Source: Opitutia bacterium (GTDB lineage: Bacteria; Verrucomicrobiota; Verrucomicrobiia; Opitutales; Opitutaceae). Taken from it: a stretch of 52,222 nt of DNA. The notes below the pieces were generated by a model. It did not search any database, had not been told where the DNA came from, and saw only the letters and a program-made list of their open reading frames with translations. Both the position numbers and the translations under genes were made by a program. The first letter of the stretch is position 1, and every line of letters begins with the position of its first letter. Shown one piece after another: positions 17,698 through 25,694 of the stretch. The stretch is from the NCBI GenBank assembly GCA_947474365.1, contig CANJIU010000068.1:1-52222 (forward strand). The letters are read 5' to 3'.

Positions 17698-19818
17698 TCA
17701 CTCCTCCAGCAACATTCGCCGCAACGCGGCTTCGTCGATAATCGTGAGCCCGAGTGTGCGCGCTTGCTCGAGCTTCGCTCCGGCATCGGCACCGGCGACG
17801 ACAAAGTGGGTGTGACGGCTCACCGTCGTGCCGACTTTGCCACCGGCCGCCTCGATTTTCCCGGTGGCCTGAGCACGCGTCAGCGTCGGCAGGGATCCGG
17901 TCAGCACAAACGTCTTTCCCGCCACCGCGGTCGCCGACGGCTCGGGTGGCCCGACCGGTCGGACGCCGGCGGCGATCAACTTTGCGACGAGCGCGCGGTT
18001 TTTCGCATCAGCGAAATAGATCACCACCGCACGCAACGCGGGGTCCCCGGCCTTCTCCCTTTCGTTCGCGGCGGCGGAAACTTTGGCGGTCATCAGGCCC
18101 TCCAGCGTGCGGAACCGCCGCGCCAGATCGCGCGCCGCCACCGTGCCAACCTGGGGAATCCCGAGCCCGTACACCCACCGCCAGAGTTCCGCGTGCCTGC
18201 TCGCCTCAATCGCGGCGAGCACTTGCTCGGCCGATTTGGCGGACGTCTTGCCCGCGGACATCACATCCTCGCGCCGCAGGCGAAAGAGGTCCGGCAAATC
18301 CTTGACCCGCCCCTGGGCGACGAGCGCTTCGATCGTGGTGGGCCCGAGACCGGCAATTTCGAGGGCGCCCTTTGAAGCGAAATGCTCGAGCCGCCGACGG
18401 AGCTGCGCCGGGCACGCCGCGTTGACACAACGCACCGCGACCTCGCCCTTTCGCTCCGCGACCGCCGTGTGGCACTCCGGGCATTGCGTCGGAAACTCGA
18501 ACGGCTGCGCCGTCGGCGGTCGCCGCGCGAGGTTCACGCCGACAATCGCCGGGATGATCTCGCCCGCCTTTTCAATCACCACGGTGTCGCCAATCCGCAC
18601 GTCGCGCCGCGCGATCTCGTCGCGATTGTGCAACGTGGCGCGGGAGATCGTCGATCCCGACAACACCACGGGCACAAGTTCCGCCACCGGCGTTAGAACC
18701 CCGCTGCGACCGACCTGGAGGGTGATGGCCCGCACCTGCGTCTCGGTCCGGTCCGGCGGAAACTTGAAGGCGACCGCCCACCGCGGCGCCGACTCGCCTG
18801 CCCCCACTTCGCGCTGACCCTCCAGAGACTGAAGCTTCACAACGGCGCCGTCGGTCGGAAAATCGAACTCCGTCCGCGCCACGCGACACGCCTCGACCGC
18901 GCGGACCAGTTCGTCCGCCCCGCGGGCCGGCCACACCTGGCGCACCACGATCGCGGGCAACCCCCAGGCCGTGAACTGCACCGGCAAATCACCCTGGGTC
19001 TCCGGCAGCACCGTGGTCGGAACGCACGCACCCACCCCAAAGAAAACCAATCGCAGCCCGCGCCGCACCACCTCCTGCGGATCGAGTTGCCGCAGCGTGC
19101 CCGCCGCGAGATTGCGCGGGTTGGCAAAACGAGCTTCACCCGCCGCCTCGCGCTCGGTGTTCACGCGGGCAAACTCCGCGAACGGCACGAAAAGTTCTCC
19201 ACGCACCTCGATGACCGACGGCGGCGAGGTCGTCCGCAACTCGGACGGCACGCCCGGAATCAAGCGCACATGAGCCGTGACGTCATCACCCTCGATCCCG
19301 TTGCCCCGCGTCAGCGCACGCACCAAGCGGCCGTTTTCGTAGGTCACACTCACCGCCAGGCCGTCAAATTTCGGTTCGACGACGTACGCGAGGTCGTCGC
19401 TTCCGAGTCGCTTCGCCAACCGCGCGTGGAAGGCACGAAGATCGGCCGCGGTGTACACCTTCTCCAAGCTCATCATCCGCTCGCGATGGCGTCGCGTCGG
19501 GAAAATCCCGCTGCGGTCGTCGCCGATTTTGGCCAACGCAGGCGAACCGTTCGCCGCGTCCGGAAATTGTCCCTCCAACGTCGTCAGTTGTCGCTTGAGC
19601 TGGTCATAGTCCCAATCGCCAATCTCAGCCGCCGCCGCTCCGTGATAGGCCGCATCATGTCGGGCAATCTCGCGGCGCAGGTCGGCGATTTGCTGGCGCG
19701 AGGAAGCGCCACTGTCCGCCGCTTCCGCGGGCATTAGCGCGAGCCAGAGACACGCGGCGGCCCCACCGGCTGTTCGAAAGGAGCGCCATCGTCCCGGGGA
19801 AAAGAGAACTGTCTTCAT
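17698..19818 (-). CDS. ligA: NAD+-dependent DNA ligase with N-terminal signal-peptide-like segment
   Basis: 706 residues with every LigA part visible. Domain Ia NMN-binding residues are Y58, H59, D68, Y71 and D72. The adenylation motif is E-P-K150-F-D-G, followed by E-V-R-G-E, F-A-N-P-R-N and A-F-K-F-P. Then come an OB region, a four-cysteine zinc finger (C-P-E-C ... C-V-N-A-A-C), helix-hairpin-helix repeats and a C-terminal BRCT domain. The enzyme should seal nicks using NAD+. The oddity is residues 1-34: a basic n-region, a hydrophobic A-A-C-L-W-L-A-L-M core and A-E-A-A before the ligase domain, a good Sec signal. E. coli LigB also has such a leader but lacks parts that are present here. 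A GGAGGG run abuts the ATG, too close for normal use. Starting at M29 (19734) would give a cytoplasmic enzyme. Confidence 0.93.
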   Translation of the reverse strand: MKTVLFSPGRWRSFRTAGGAAACLWLALMPAEAADSGASSRQQIADLRREIARHDAAYHGAAAAEIGDWDYDQLKRQLTTLEGQFPDAANGSPALAKIGDDRSGIFPTRRHRERMMSLEKVYTAADLRAFHARLAKRLGSDDLAYVVEPKFDGLAVSVTYENGRLVRALTRGNGIEGDDVTAHVRLIPGVPSELRTTSPPSVIEVRGELFVPFAEFARVNTEREAAGEARFANPRNLAAGTLRQLDPQEVVRRGLRLVFFGVGACVPTTVLPETQGDLPVQFTAWGLPAIVVRQVWPARGADELVRAVEACRVARTEFDFPTDGAVVKLQSLEGQREVGAGESAPRWAVAFKFPPDRTETQVRAITLQVGRSGVLTPVAELVPVVLSGSTISRATLHNRDEIARRDVRIGDTVVIEKAGEIIPAIVGVNLARRPPTAQPFEFPTQCPECHTAVAERKGEVAVRCVNAACPAQLRRRLEHFASKGALEIAGLGPTTIEALVAQGRVKDLPDLFRLRREDVMSAGKTSAKSAEQVLAAIEASRHAELWRWVYGLGIPQVGTVAARDLARRFRTLEGLMTAKVSAAANEREKAGDPALRAVVIYFADAKNRALVAKLIAAGVRPVGPPEPSATAVAGKTFVLTGSLPTLTRAQATGKIEAAGGKVGTTVSRHTHFVVAGADAGAKLEQARTLGLTIIDEAALRRMLLEE

Positions 19819-19928
19819 CCCTCCATTCGCACGTTCGCGCCGCCATGGTCACAATCACCCCGCCTACCCAAAATTGGGGTTGTAGTGCCGTCCGGAAGAT
19901 TTTCCCCGGCCCCGCGATCTCCGCTTCG

Positions 19929-22568
19929 CTACTTCACCTCGTAAATCTCGATCAGCGCCTCGCCGGTGCCGCCCCCGACACCGCTCACTTGCACCGTGTA
20001 GGTGCCCGGTTCCAACGACGTCAGCAACGCCGCATCGCGACTGCCGATATCGAGGGGAAACGCCCCCACGGCGTTGAACGTCGTCGCGAGCGCCGCGCCC
20101 CAATCGTCATTTTCCGTGAGCTTCACGCCAGCGCCGGAATAAACTTCGAGCTTCGGGTTGGCCAGAAATCCGGTCACACCAAACGCGCCGAGCTTCGGAC
20201 CCACGGCGCGAATCAGCAGCTGCGTCGGACCGGTGCCCGCCAGATTGAATCCCGCGATCAAAATATCGTCGCCGGTGCCGACGCGATTGCGCGCGGACAC
20301 GTTGACCATCCGCGGCGAATTGCCGGCGCCCAGATCATACGCCTCCACCAGCACGACACCGGCGCCCGTGCCGCGCGCCTGGATCGAGCGCGCCCCGTCC
20401 ACACTCTGAATAAATCCGGCATCCCGACTGCCGGCCGGAAACGCAAACGCCCCCACGGTGGCAAACGTGGGCGCCAGCGCGGCATCCCAGTTGTCGTTGG
20501 AAAGCGCCAGTTCCGCCCCATTGAAGAGGTCCAGCCGTGGATCAGCCATCGCGGTCGCGAGCCCGAACGCCGCCAGCGCCGGACCAGCGGCCCGCACCAG
20601 TACATTGCGGGGGCCACCATCCACTACGACTCCGACAATCAGCGTCTGCCCAGCGGCCATTGCAGTGCGGACGGAAAGATTGCTCAGGCGCGCGGTGACT
20701 CCGGCGACGACCGTGATCTGCAGCGTCGCGGTGTTGCTGGTGACGGTGCCCGCGCTGTTCGTGGCCACCACGGTGTAATCACCGGCATCTGTGGCTTGCG
20801 CGCTCGCAAGGGAGAAGTTCGCGGTGGTGGCGCCGGTGATGGCGGTGCCATTTTTCCGCCATTGATACGACGGCGTCGGCGAACCCGAGGCGATCGACGT
20901 GAATGTCACGGTGGATCCTGCCGCGACCGTCTGCCCGGCCGGCTGGAGGGTGAAAACGGGCGCGACCGCCGCCGCCGTGACGCGCAGCGTCGCGGTATTG
21001 CTGGTGGAGGTCCCTACGCTGTTGGTCGCGACGACGGAGAAGTCGCCCGCATCGGCGACCTGAACATTCGGAATCGTCAGACTCGCGGCCGTCGCGCCGG
21101 GGACCGCGGTGCCGTTCTTGCGCCACTGATACGTCGGCGCCGGCGAACCGGTGGCGGTCGCCGTGAACGTGGCAGTCGCACCGACGAGAACGGACTGGTC
21201 GGCAGGTTGGACGCTGAAGACCGGAGCTGCATTCGCCACAGTGACCTGGAGGGTCGCCGTGTTGCTGGTGGCGCTGCCCGCGCTGTTCGTGGCCACGGCT
21301 GAGTAGTCTCCGGCGTCGGTGGCCTGCACACTGGCGAGAGTGAACGTGTTCGCAGTCGCGCCGGGAATGGCGGCGCCGTTTTTCCGCCATTGCAGCGTGG
21401 GCGTCGGCGATCCGCTGGCTGCCACGGTGAAGGTCACATTGGCCCCGACGTTCACGGTCTGGCCCGCCGGCTGCAGGGTAAACGCCGGAGCAACCGTCGC
21501 CGAGGCCACGGTCAGGATCGCCGCGTTGCTGGTGACGCTGCCCACGCTGTTCGTGGCCACGACCACGTAGGTGCCCGAGTCGGAGAGTTGCGCGCTCGGC
21601 AAGCTCAAGGTCCCGGCCGTCGCGCCGGACACGTTGGCACCGTCTTTTCGCCACTGATACGTCGGCGCCGGGGTTCCGCTGGCGGCAGCGGTGAGCGTCA
21701 CCGAACTTCCGAGCAGCACGGACTGGCCCGCGGGCTGAGTCGTGAACACCGGGGCGACGTTGGGCGCCGTCACCTGTACCGTCGCGGCGTTGCTCGTGAC
21801 ATTGCCTCCGCTGTTGCTCGCGACGACGGTGTAGTCGCCGGAGTCGGAGACCTGGGCGTTGGAAATGGCGAACACGGATGCGGTGGCGCCGAGCACGTTG
21901 GTGCCGTTCTTGCGCCATTGGTACGTGGGCGTCGGCGACCCGGTGGCGGTCGAAGTGAGCGTCACGCTGCCCCCGGTGCTAAGGTTCGCCCCGACCGGCT
22001 GCAGCGTAAACGTCGGTGCGACGATGGCGCCCCCCGCGATCGTAAACGTGATCGCCGCCGCCTGCGGCTGTCCCTGGGAATTCGTCGGCCAGACGTCGCC
22101 CAGCGCGTTGTTAAATTCGTAGGCGAGGACGTTCATCGTGAACGTGCCCGCCGTGGTCGGCGCGCCCGAGAGGACCGCGCTCGAGGCGTTTAGAATACCG
22201 TTGGTGCCGAGCCCGCTGATGGAGAGGCCGGGAGGCACGTTGGTGATCCGAAACGAGCCGGGGGGAGTCTGCGCGCCGGTGACAGTGAAGACGACCGTTG
22301 GAAACGTCGTGCCCACGGTGCCGGTAAAGGGCGGGTTCCGCGGATTGTAGACAAACTGGGTTGCGCCGGCGAGCGCGTGCACGGCCCCGAGCGACGCCAC
22401 GCCGGTGAACGCCGCGCGCAGCACCGCGCCGAGCGGCGAGGCGGTGAAAACCGTTTCGGCGGTCGCAGCGACGCGAAGGACCGGCGTGCGTTGCAGGAGT
22501 GCCAGGAGGACCGCACCAGGCAGGTGGATCCAGCGCAGGCGGTGGAGGAAAATGAGGGCGGTGTTCAC
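19929..22568 (-). CDS. Ig-repeat surface protein of the ApbE/DUF3570/DUF4266 cluster
   Basis: 879 residues from a GTG at 22568, two bases after the DUF4266 stop. Residues 1-70 hold two hydrophobic stretches ending in S-L-G-A-V-H-A-L-A-G-A-T (T70). Then come a putative Ig-like domain (about 75-180), five near-identical Ig-like domains of about 90 residues (184-633; each has Q-P-x-x-Q-x-V, Y-Q-W-R-K and D-A/S-G-D-Y/F), and two C-terminal modules of about 120 residues (about 640-879; G-T-G, L-I-R-A-V-G-P, G-S-R-D-A). The same module opens both DUF1800 proteins in this window. Probably exported and surface-exposed. The H-x-x-A-G-A-T at 64-70 resembles the ApbE flavinylation consensus with His in place of Asp. 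G-A-T also recurs in the Ig turns, so that match alone is weak. It is the terminal gene of the cluster. Confidence 0.85.
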   Translation of the reverse strand: MNTALIFLHRLRWIHLPGAVLLALLQRTPVLRVAATAETVFTASPLGAVLRAAFTGVASLGAVHALAGATQFVYNPRNPPFTGTVGTTFPTVVFTVTGAQTPPGSFRITNVPPGLSISGLGTNGILNASSAVLSGAPTTAGTFTMNVLAYEFNNALGDVWPTNSQGQPQAAAITFTIAGGAIVAPTFTLQPVGANLSTGGSVTLTSTATGSPTPTYQWRKNGTNVLGATASVFAISNAQVSDSGDYTVVASNSGGNVTSNAATVQVTAPNVAPVFTTQPAGQSVLLGSSVTLTAAASGTPAPTYQWRKDGANVSGATAGTLSLPSAQLSDSGTYVVVATNSVGSVTSNAAILTVASATVAPAFTLQPAGQTVNVGANVTFTVAASGSPTPTLQWRKNGAAIPGATANTFTLASVQATDAGDYSAVATNSAGSATSNTATLQVTVANAAPVFSVQPADQSVLVGATATFTATATGSPAPTYQWRKNGTAVPGATAASLTIPNVQVADAGDFSVVATNSVGTSTSNTATLRVTAAAVAPVFTLQPAGQTVAAGSTVTFTSIASGSPTPSYQWRKNGTAITGATTANFSLASAQATDAGDYTVVATNSAGTVTSNTATLQITVVAGVTARLSNLSVRTAMAAGQTLIVGVVVDGGPRNVLVRAAGPALAAFGLATAMADPRLDLFNGAELALSNDNWDAALAPTFATVGAFAFPAGSRDAGFIQSVDGARSIQARGTGAGVVLVEAYDLGAGNSPRMVNVSARNRVGTGDDILIAGFNLAGTGPTQLLIRAVGPKLGAFGVTGFLANPKLEVYSGAGVKLTENDDWGAALATTFNAVGAFPLDIGSRDAALLTSLEPGTYTVQVSGVGGGTGEALIEIYEVK

Positions 22569-22570
22569 CT

Positions 22571-22807
22571 CTAGTTACAACCGCACCCGCTGCCGCCGAC
22601 GCCCCGTCCGCCCGTCGCGGTTTCCCGCGAGAAGAAGATATGTTCGGACATCACACCGTGAATCGGATCGCGATCCGGGCGCATGTCATAGCCCGCGAGC
22701 GCAGCCCGCTCCCACGGTTTGACGCGCACGAGGTTGGAATTGGCGCAGCCGGAAAACAGCGCGCCGGCCGCGAGGGCGAAGGCGAGGACGAGGATGCGAG
22801 TTTTCAT
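22571..22807 (-). CDS. DUF4266-family small lipoprotein
   Basis: 78 residues: a signal sequence with lipobox-like L-F-S-G-C (C21), then V-K-P-W-E-R, P-D-R-D-P-I-H-G, E-H-I-F-F-S-R-E and the C-terminus G-G-R-G-V-G-G-S-G-C-G-C-N (C75, C77). I recognise this as DUF4266; the function is unknown. The mature part is only about 57 residues and ends in a glycine-rich C-x-C, which suggests metal or disulfide/thiol chemistry. That fits its position 6 bases after a TlpA-type thioredoxin gene and downstream of ApbE. A Phe at -3 of the lipobox is slightly atypical. It is followed two bases later by the Ig protein gene. Confidence 0.9.
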   Translation of the reverse strand: MKTRILVLAFALAAGALFSGCANSNLVRVKPWERAALAGYDMRPDRDPIHGVMSEHIFFSRETATGGRGVGGSGCGCN

Positions 22808-22813
22808 GAATGT

Positions 22814-23335
22814 TCAGGAAGTGGGTTTCTCGGCCAGGAGGGTTTCGATTTCCTGGCGCACCTGGCGCTCGGTGGCGTCGCCGTGAAAGCCCTCGTGCAG
22901 GAAGCGTACCCGGCCATCACGGCCGATCAGATAACTGGTGGGCATCGTCGGCACAACGACCTGTCGGACGAGACTCTGCTCGCGGTCGTGCAACGTCGGA
23001 AACACCGGGGCGAGTTTCTTCACGAACGTCGCGGCGGCGGCGGCGTTTTCGTCCACGCCCACGGCCACAACGGTGAACCCGCGGGCGGACAAATCCTTTT
23101 GGAGTTTGGTCATCATCGGAAACGACGCCTTGCACGGACCGCACCATGAAGCCCAGAAGTCGACGAGCACGACGCGACCGGCGGTCGCCGGCAATTCACC
23201 GCCCGCGAGCGGAACGAGGTTGGCGGCGGGCAGGGACGGAAACACATCGCCGACCTTGACGTCGGCGCGCGCGAGGCCGGCGCCCAAGAGGACGAGGGCG
23301 GCGAGGCCGCGAACGAGAAAATTAGGAGACCACAT
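22814..23335 (-). CDS. TlpA/ResA-like exported thioredoxin
   Basis: 173 residues with a signal peptide (about 1-24, ending A-R-A-D) and a thioredoxin fold carrying W-A-S-W-C65-G-P-C68-K. The cis-proline segment appears as V-P-T-M-P-T-S-Y-L-I. Known role: periplasmic thiol reduction or oxidation, for example in cytochrome maturation; here the partner is more likely the adjacent C-x-C DUF4266 lipoprotein (inference). The ATG lies inside the end of the ApbE gene (14-base overlap), so the two are translationally linked; DUF4266 follows after 6 bases. Confidence 0.92.
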   Translation of the reverse strand: MWSPNFLVRGLAALVLLGAGLARADVKVGDVFPSLPAANLVPLAGGELPATAGRVVLVDFWASWCGPCKASFPMMTKLQKDLSARGFTVVAVGVDENAAAAATFVKKLAPVFPTLHDREQSLVRQVVVPTMPTSYLIGRDGRVRFLHEGFHGDATERQVRQEIETLLAEKPTS

Positions 23336-24311
23336 AATTGAAAAAGCCCCGGGTTTGCGCGCGCGTGCGCTCGGTGAGCAGCAGGCCCTCCGCCCCCTGG
23401 CAGGCCTGGATGAACTCGACGCCCTTCGGCACTCCCAGCACGAACGCAGTCGTCGACAGCACCCCCGCCTGCAGGCAGCTGCCGGCGATCACGGTGGCCT
23501 GCACGCAGCCGTTTGCGACCGGCGATCCCGTGCGCGGATCAAGGATGTGCCCGAAGCGTTTTCCGTTCACCACAAAGCGGCGGAGATAATCACCGGAGGA
23601 CGCCACGCCCTTGCCCGACACCGCGATGCTGCCCGCCGGCGTGCCGGGCTTCTGCGGATCCTCGAGGCCGATGTGCCACGCCGGTCGTCCCGGCGGCACG
23701 CCGACCGCGCGAAGATCGTGCCCAAAATCCACCAGCGCCGCCCTGATGCCGTGGTCGGTCGCAATCTGGGCGGTGATGTCGACGGCGTATTCCTTGCCGA
23801 ACCCACCGAAGTCCAGCGCCATGCCGACCTCCGGCAGCTTGATCTTGCCCGGCGACCGGAGCACTTTTTTCCAGCCCACCAACGCCCGCGCCGACGCGAT
23901 TTCGTCCGCGGTCGGGATCCGCGGCGTCTCCGTTTTGTAATTCCAGAGACGGATCAGCGGCAGCATCGTCGGATCGAGCACGCCCTGCGTCATGAAGTGC
24001 AGCGTGTCGCAGAGCTTCAGCAGTCCCTCCATCTCGGCATCGACTTCGATCCATTCGCGCCCCGCGGCCGAGTTGATCCGGCTGATCAGGCTGTCCGGAC
24101 GAAACCGGGAATATTTCGCTTCAAACGCGTTCACCCACCCGGTTGCGGCCCGCTCGAACGCCGCCGCCTGAGGATCGCCTCCCGGCGCGGCGTATTGGAC
24201 TTCGCACATCGTCCCGAGCGCCGGAAACGACAGTTTCCGCAACGGCACCCCCACGTCCAGGCTGGTGGGCGCGGGCGGCGGGGCTCGATGAGATTGCGAG
24301 ACAACGGCCAT
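23322..24311 (-). CDS. apbE: ApbE-family FAD:protein FMN transferase
   Basis: 329 residues from the ATG at 24311. Family motifs: Y-S-R-F-R-P-D-S-L-I-S-R-I-N (67-80), D167-F-G-G-F-G-K-E-Y-A-V-D178, H255-I-L-D-P-R-T-G262 and S-S-G-D-Y. The enzyme transfers FMN from FAD to a Ser/Thr of target proteins using Mg2+. The usual N-G-G-N-like segment reads D-F-G-H-D here. Odd: no signal peptide or lipobox precedes the catalytic domain, and the in-frame sequence further upstream is not signal-like, whereas most ApbE proteins act in the periplasm. The gene is 49 bases downstream of the DUF3570 gene and overlaps the thioredoxin gene by 14 bases. Candidate targets are neighbours with D/H-x-x-A-G-A-T segments. 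Confidence 0.92.
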   Translation of the reverse strand: MAVVSQSHRAPPPAPTSLDVGVPLRKLSFPALGTMCEVQYAAPGGDPQAAAFERAATGWVNAFEAKYSRFRPDSLISRINSAAGREWIEVDAEMEGLLKLCDTLHFMTQGVLDPTMLPLIRLWNYKTETPRIPTADEIASARALVGWKKVLRSPGKIKLPEVGMALDFGGFGKEYAVDITAQIATDHGIRAALVDFGHDLRAVGVPPGRPAWHIGLEDPQKPGTPAGSIAVSGKGVASSGDYLRRFVVNGKRFGHILDPRTGSPVANGCVQATVIAGSCLQAGVLSTTAFVLGVPKGVEFIQACQGAEGLLLTERTRAQTRGFFNYVVS

Positions 24312-24360
24312 GTTTATTGAAGGGGCGCAACCGTGGGAATCGTAACCCGCGGCCCCGTCT

Positions 24361-25521
24361 TCACCACGAAAACCTCCCACCCAGAGTAATGATGCTCGCC
24401 CGACAATACGCGCTCTGGGGCGTGACGTGATCGGTGCCGCGCATGTCGTATTTCTCCAGCGCCGCGTCAAACTGCCAGGCGTCCGTCACGTTGAAGATCA
24501 CCTTCAGACCATAGGCGAAGGTCTGCATCGCGGACAACCGGTAGTCGGATGAGTAGAAAGGACCGTTGGGTCGCGGCGGGCCGAAGGCCGGGGCTATCGT
24601 CGTGCGGTCCATGTCGTAATGATAGAACTCCGCGGCGTTCTGATTGTAGAACCGCACCCCGGGACGAAAAATCAAACGTTCGCCGCAGTGCTGAAACCAC
24701 GCAGCGTCGATCGTGTGCGCCGTCGTATTGTAGGTGTCGTGATAGAGCCGGTAGCTGAGGTCGATCGATCCATGAACCTCCGGAAACGTCCGGTTGATCC
24801 CCGCGAAACCGATCCACTTGTCGCGTTCGTCGGGACGATTCTCGGCAAACGTGAGCGGCAGTGAGACGCCCGGGATGATCTCGGTACTCTTCTGCACAAG
24901 CTTGTAGGGGTCCGCGAGGTAGCCGCGTTGGTGCCCCCAGGTGAAATTGAGGGTCACCGACGTCCGCGGATCCAGGAGTTGGGTGACCCCGACGATGAGG
25001 TCGTGGCTGCGCTTCTTGGCGCGCGCCGTCTGGTAGAACACCTTGATGTCGTCGTCAGTCCCGGCAAATCCGACCAGGAGCGTCGTATTCTTCTGATTGA
25101 AGTCGACGAGGGTGTTCAGCGACCAGCCGGTGGACACATAGTCGCTTTCGCGGCTGTTGGCGGCGCCGATGGAAAGATTGAGTCCGGAAAACTGGTGGGA
25201 GAGCGCGGCGTCCCACGCTTTGCGGCGTTCATGGAGGATCGAGAGCGGCACCTGGTCGCTGCCGGCGGGCGCTGGCTGTCCGCTCGGAGTTGCCCCCGCA
25301 ATGGCGTCCATCACCCCCTCGACCTTGAGATGCGTGGCGGTGCCGAAATCCTGTTCGACGGCAGCACCCTGAACTTTGACGCCAATGCGACCGCCCATCT
25401 CCTGGTAATCCTGATATTTGTACCGCAGGGAATTCTCCGCGCGGGCCGTCCGTGGCGTGAGCCACGCCAGCAGGGCCGAGAGCACGAGGGCGGATGAACG
25501 TGAGGTGGTGACAATATTCAT
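24361..25521 (-). CDS. DUF3570-family outer-membrane beta-barrel protein
   Basis: 386 residues from the ATG at 25521, chosen because a signal peptide follows directly (cleavage near A-R-A-E29). The rest is alternating amphipathic strands ending in G-G-R-F-S-W, with a terminal aromatic residue as in barrel proteins. I recognise the family as DUF3570, of unknown function. Near the mature N-terminus is V-M-D72-A-I-A-G-A-T78-P-S-G, close to the ApbE consensus D-x-x-(S/T)-(G/A)-A-T, with Ala in place of Ser/Thr. First gene of the DUF3570-apbE-tlpA-DUF4266-Ig cluster; the 173-base gap upstream separates it from the secretion operon and probably holds its promoter. A TAGAAT box about 10 bases before the ATG is too close to act as its -10 with an ordinary leader. 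Confidence 0.87.
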   Translation of the reverse strand: MNIVTTSRSSALVLSALLAWLTPRTARAENSLRYKYQDYQEMGGRIGVKVQGAAVEQDFGTATHLKVEGVMDAIAGATPSGQPAPAGSDQVPLSILHERRKAWDAALSHQFSGLNLSIGAANSRESDYVSTGWSLNTLVDFNQKNTTLLVGFAGTDDDIKVFYQTARAKKRSHDLIVGVTQLLDPRTSVTLNFTWGHQRGYLADPYKLVQKSTEIIPGVSLPLTFAENRPDERDKWIGFAGINRTFPEVHGSIDLSYRLYHDTYNTTAHTIDAAWFQHCGERLIFRPGVRFYNQNAAEFYHYDMDRTTIAPAFGPPRPNGPFYSSDYRLSAMQTFAYGLKVIFNVTDAWQFDAALEKYDMRGTDHVTPQSAYCRASIITLGGRFSW

Positions 25522-25694
25522 CAAAAACAGAATTCTACGACGGACCCAATCGACCCGGTGCGACCGGAGGCGCAACGGGAGAAAGGTAACAGTTCATTTG
25601 GAAGGGATAGGACGGTGGACCTGCGAAGGTTGGTCGCAGATCAGACGTTAAAGTTCCATGAACCCCGCTGCGGCCCCGCGCCGCCGCCCCGGGG

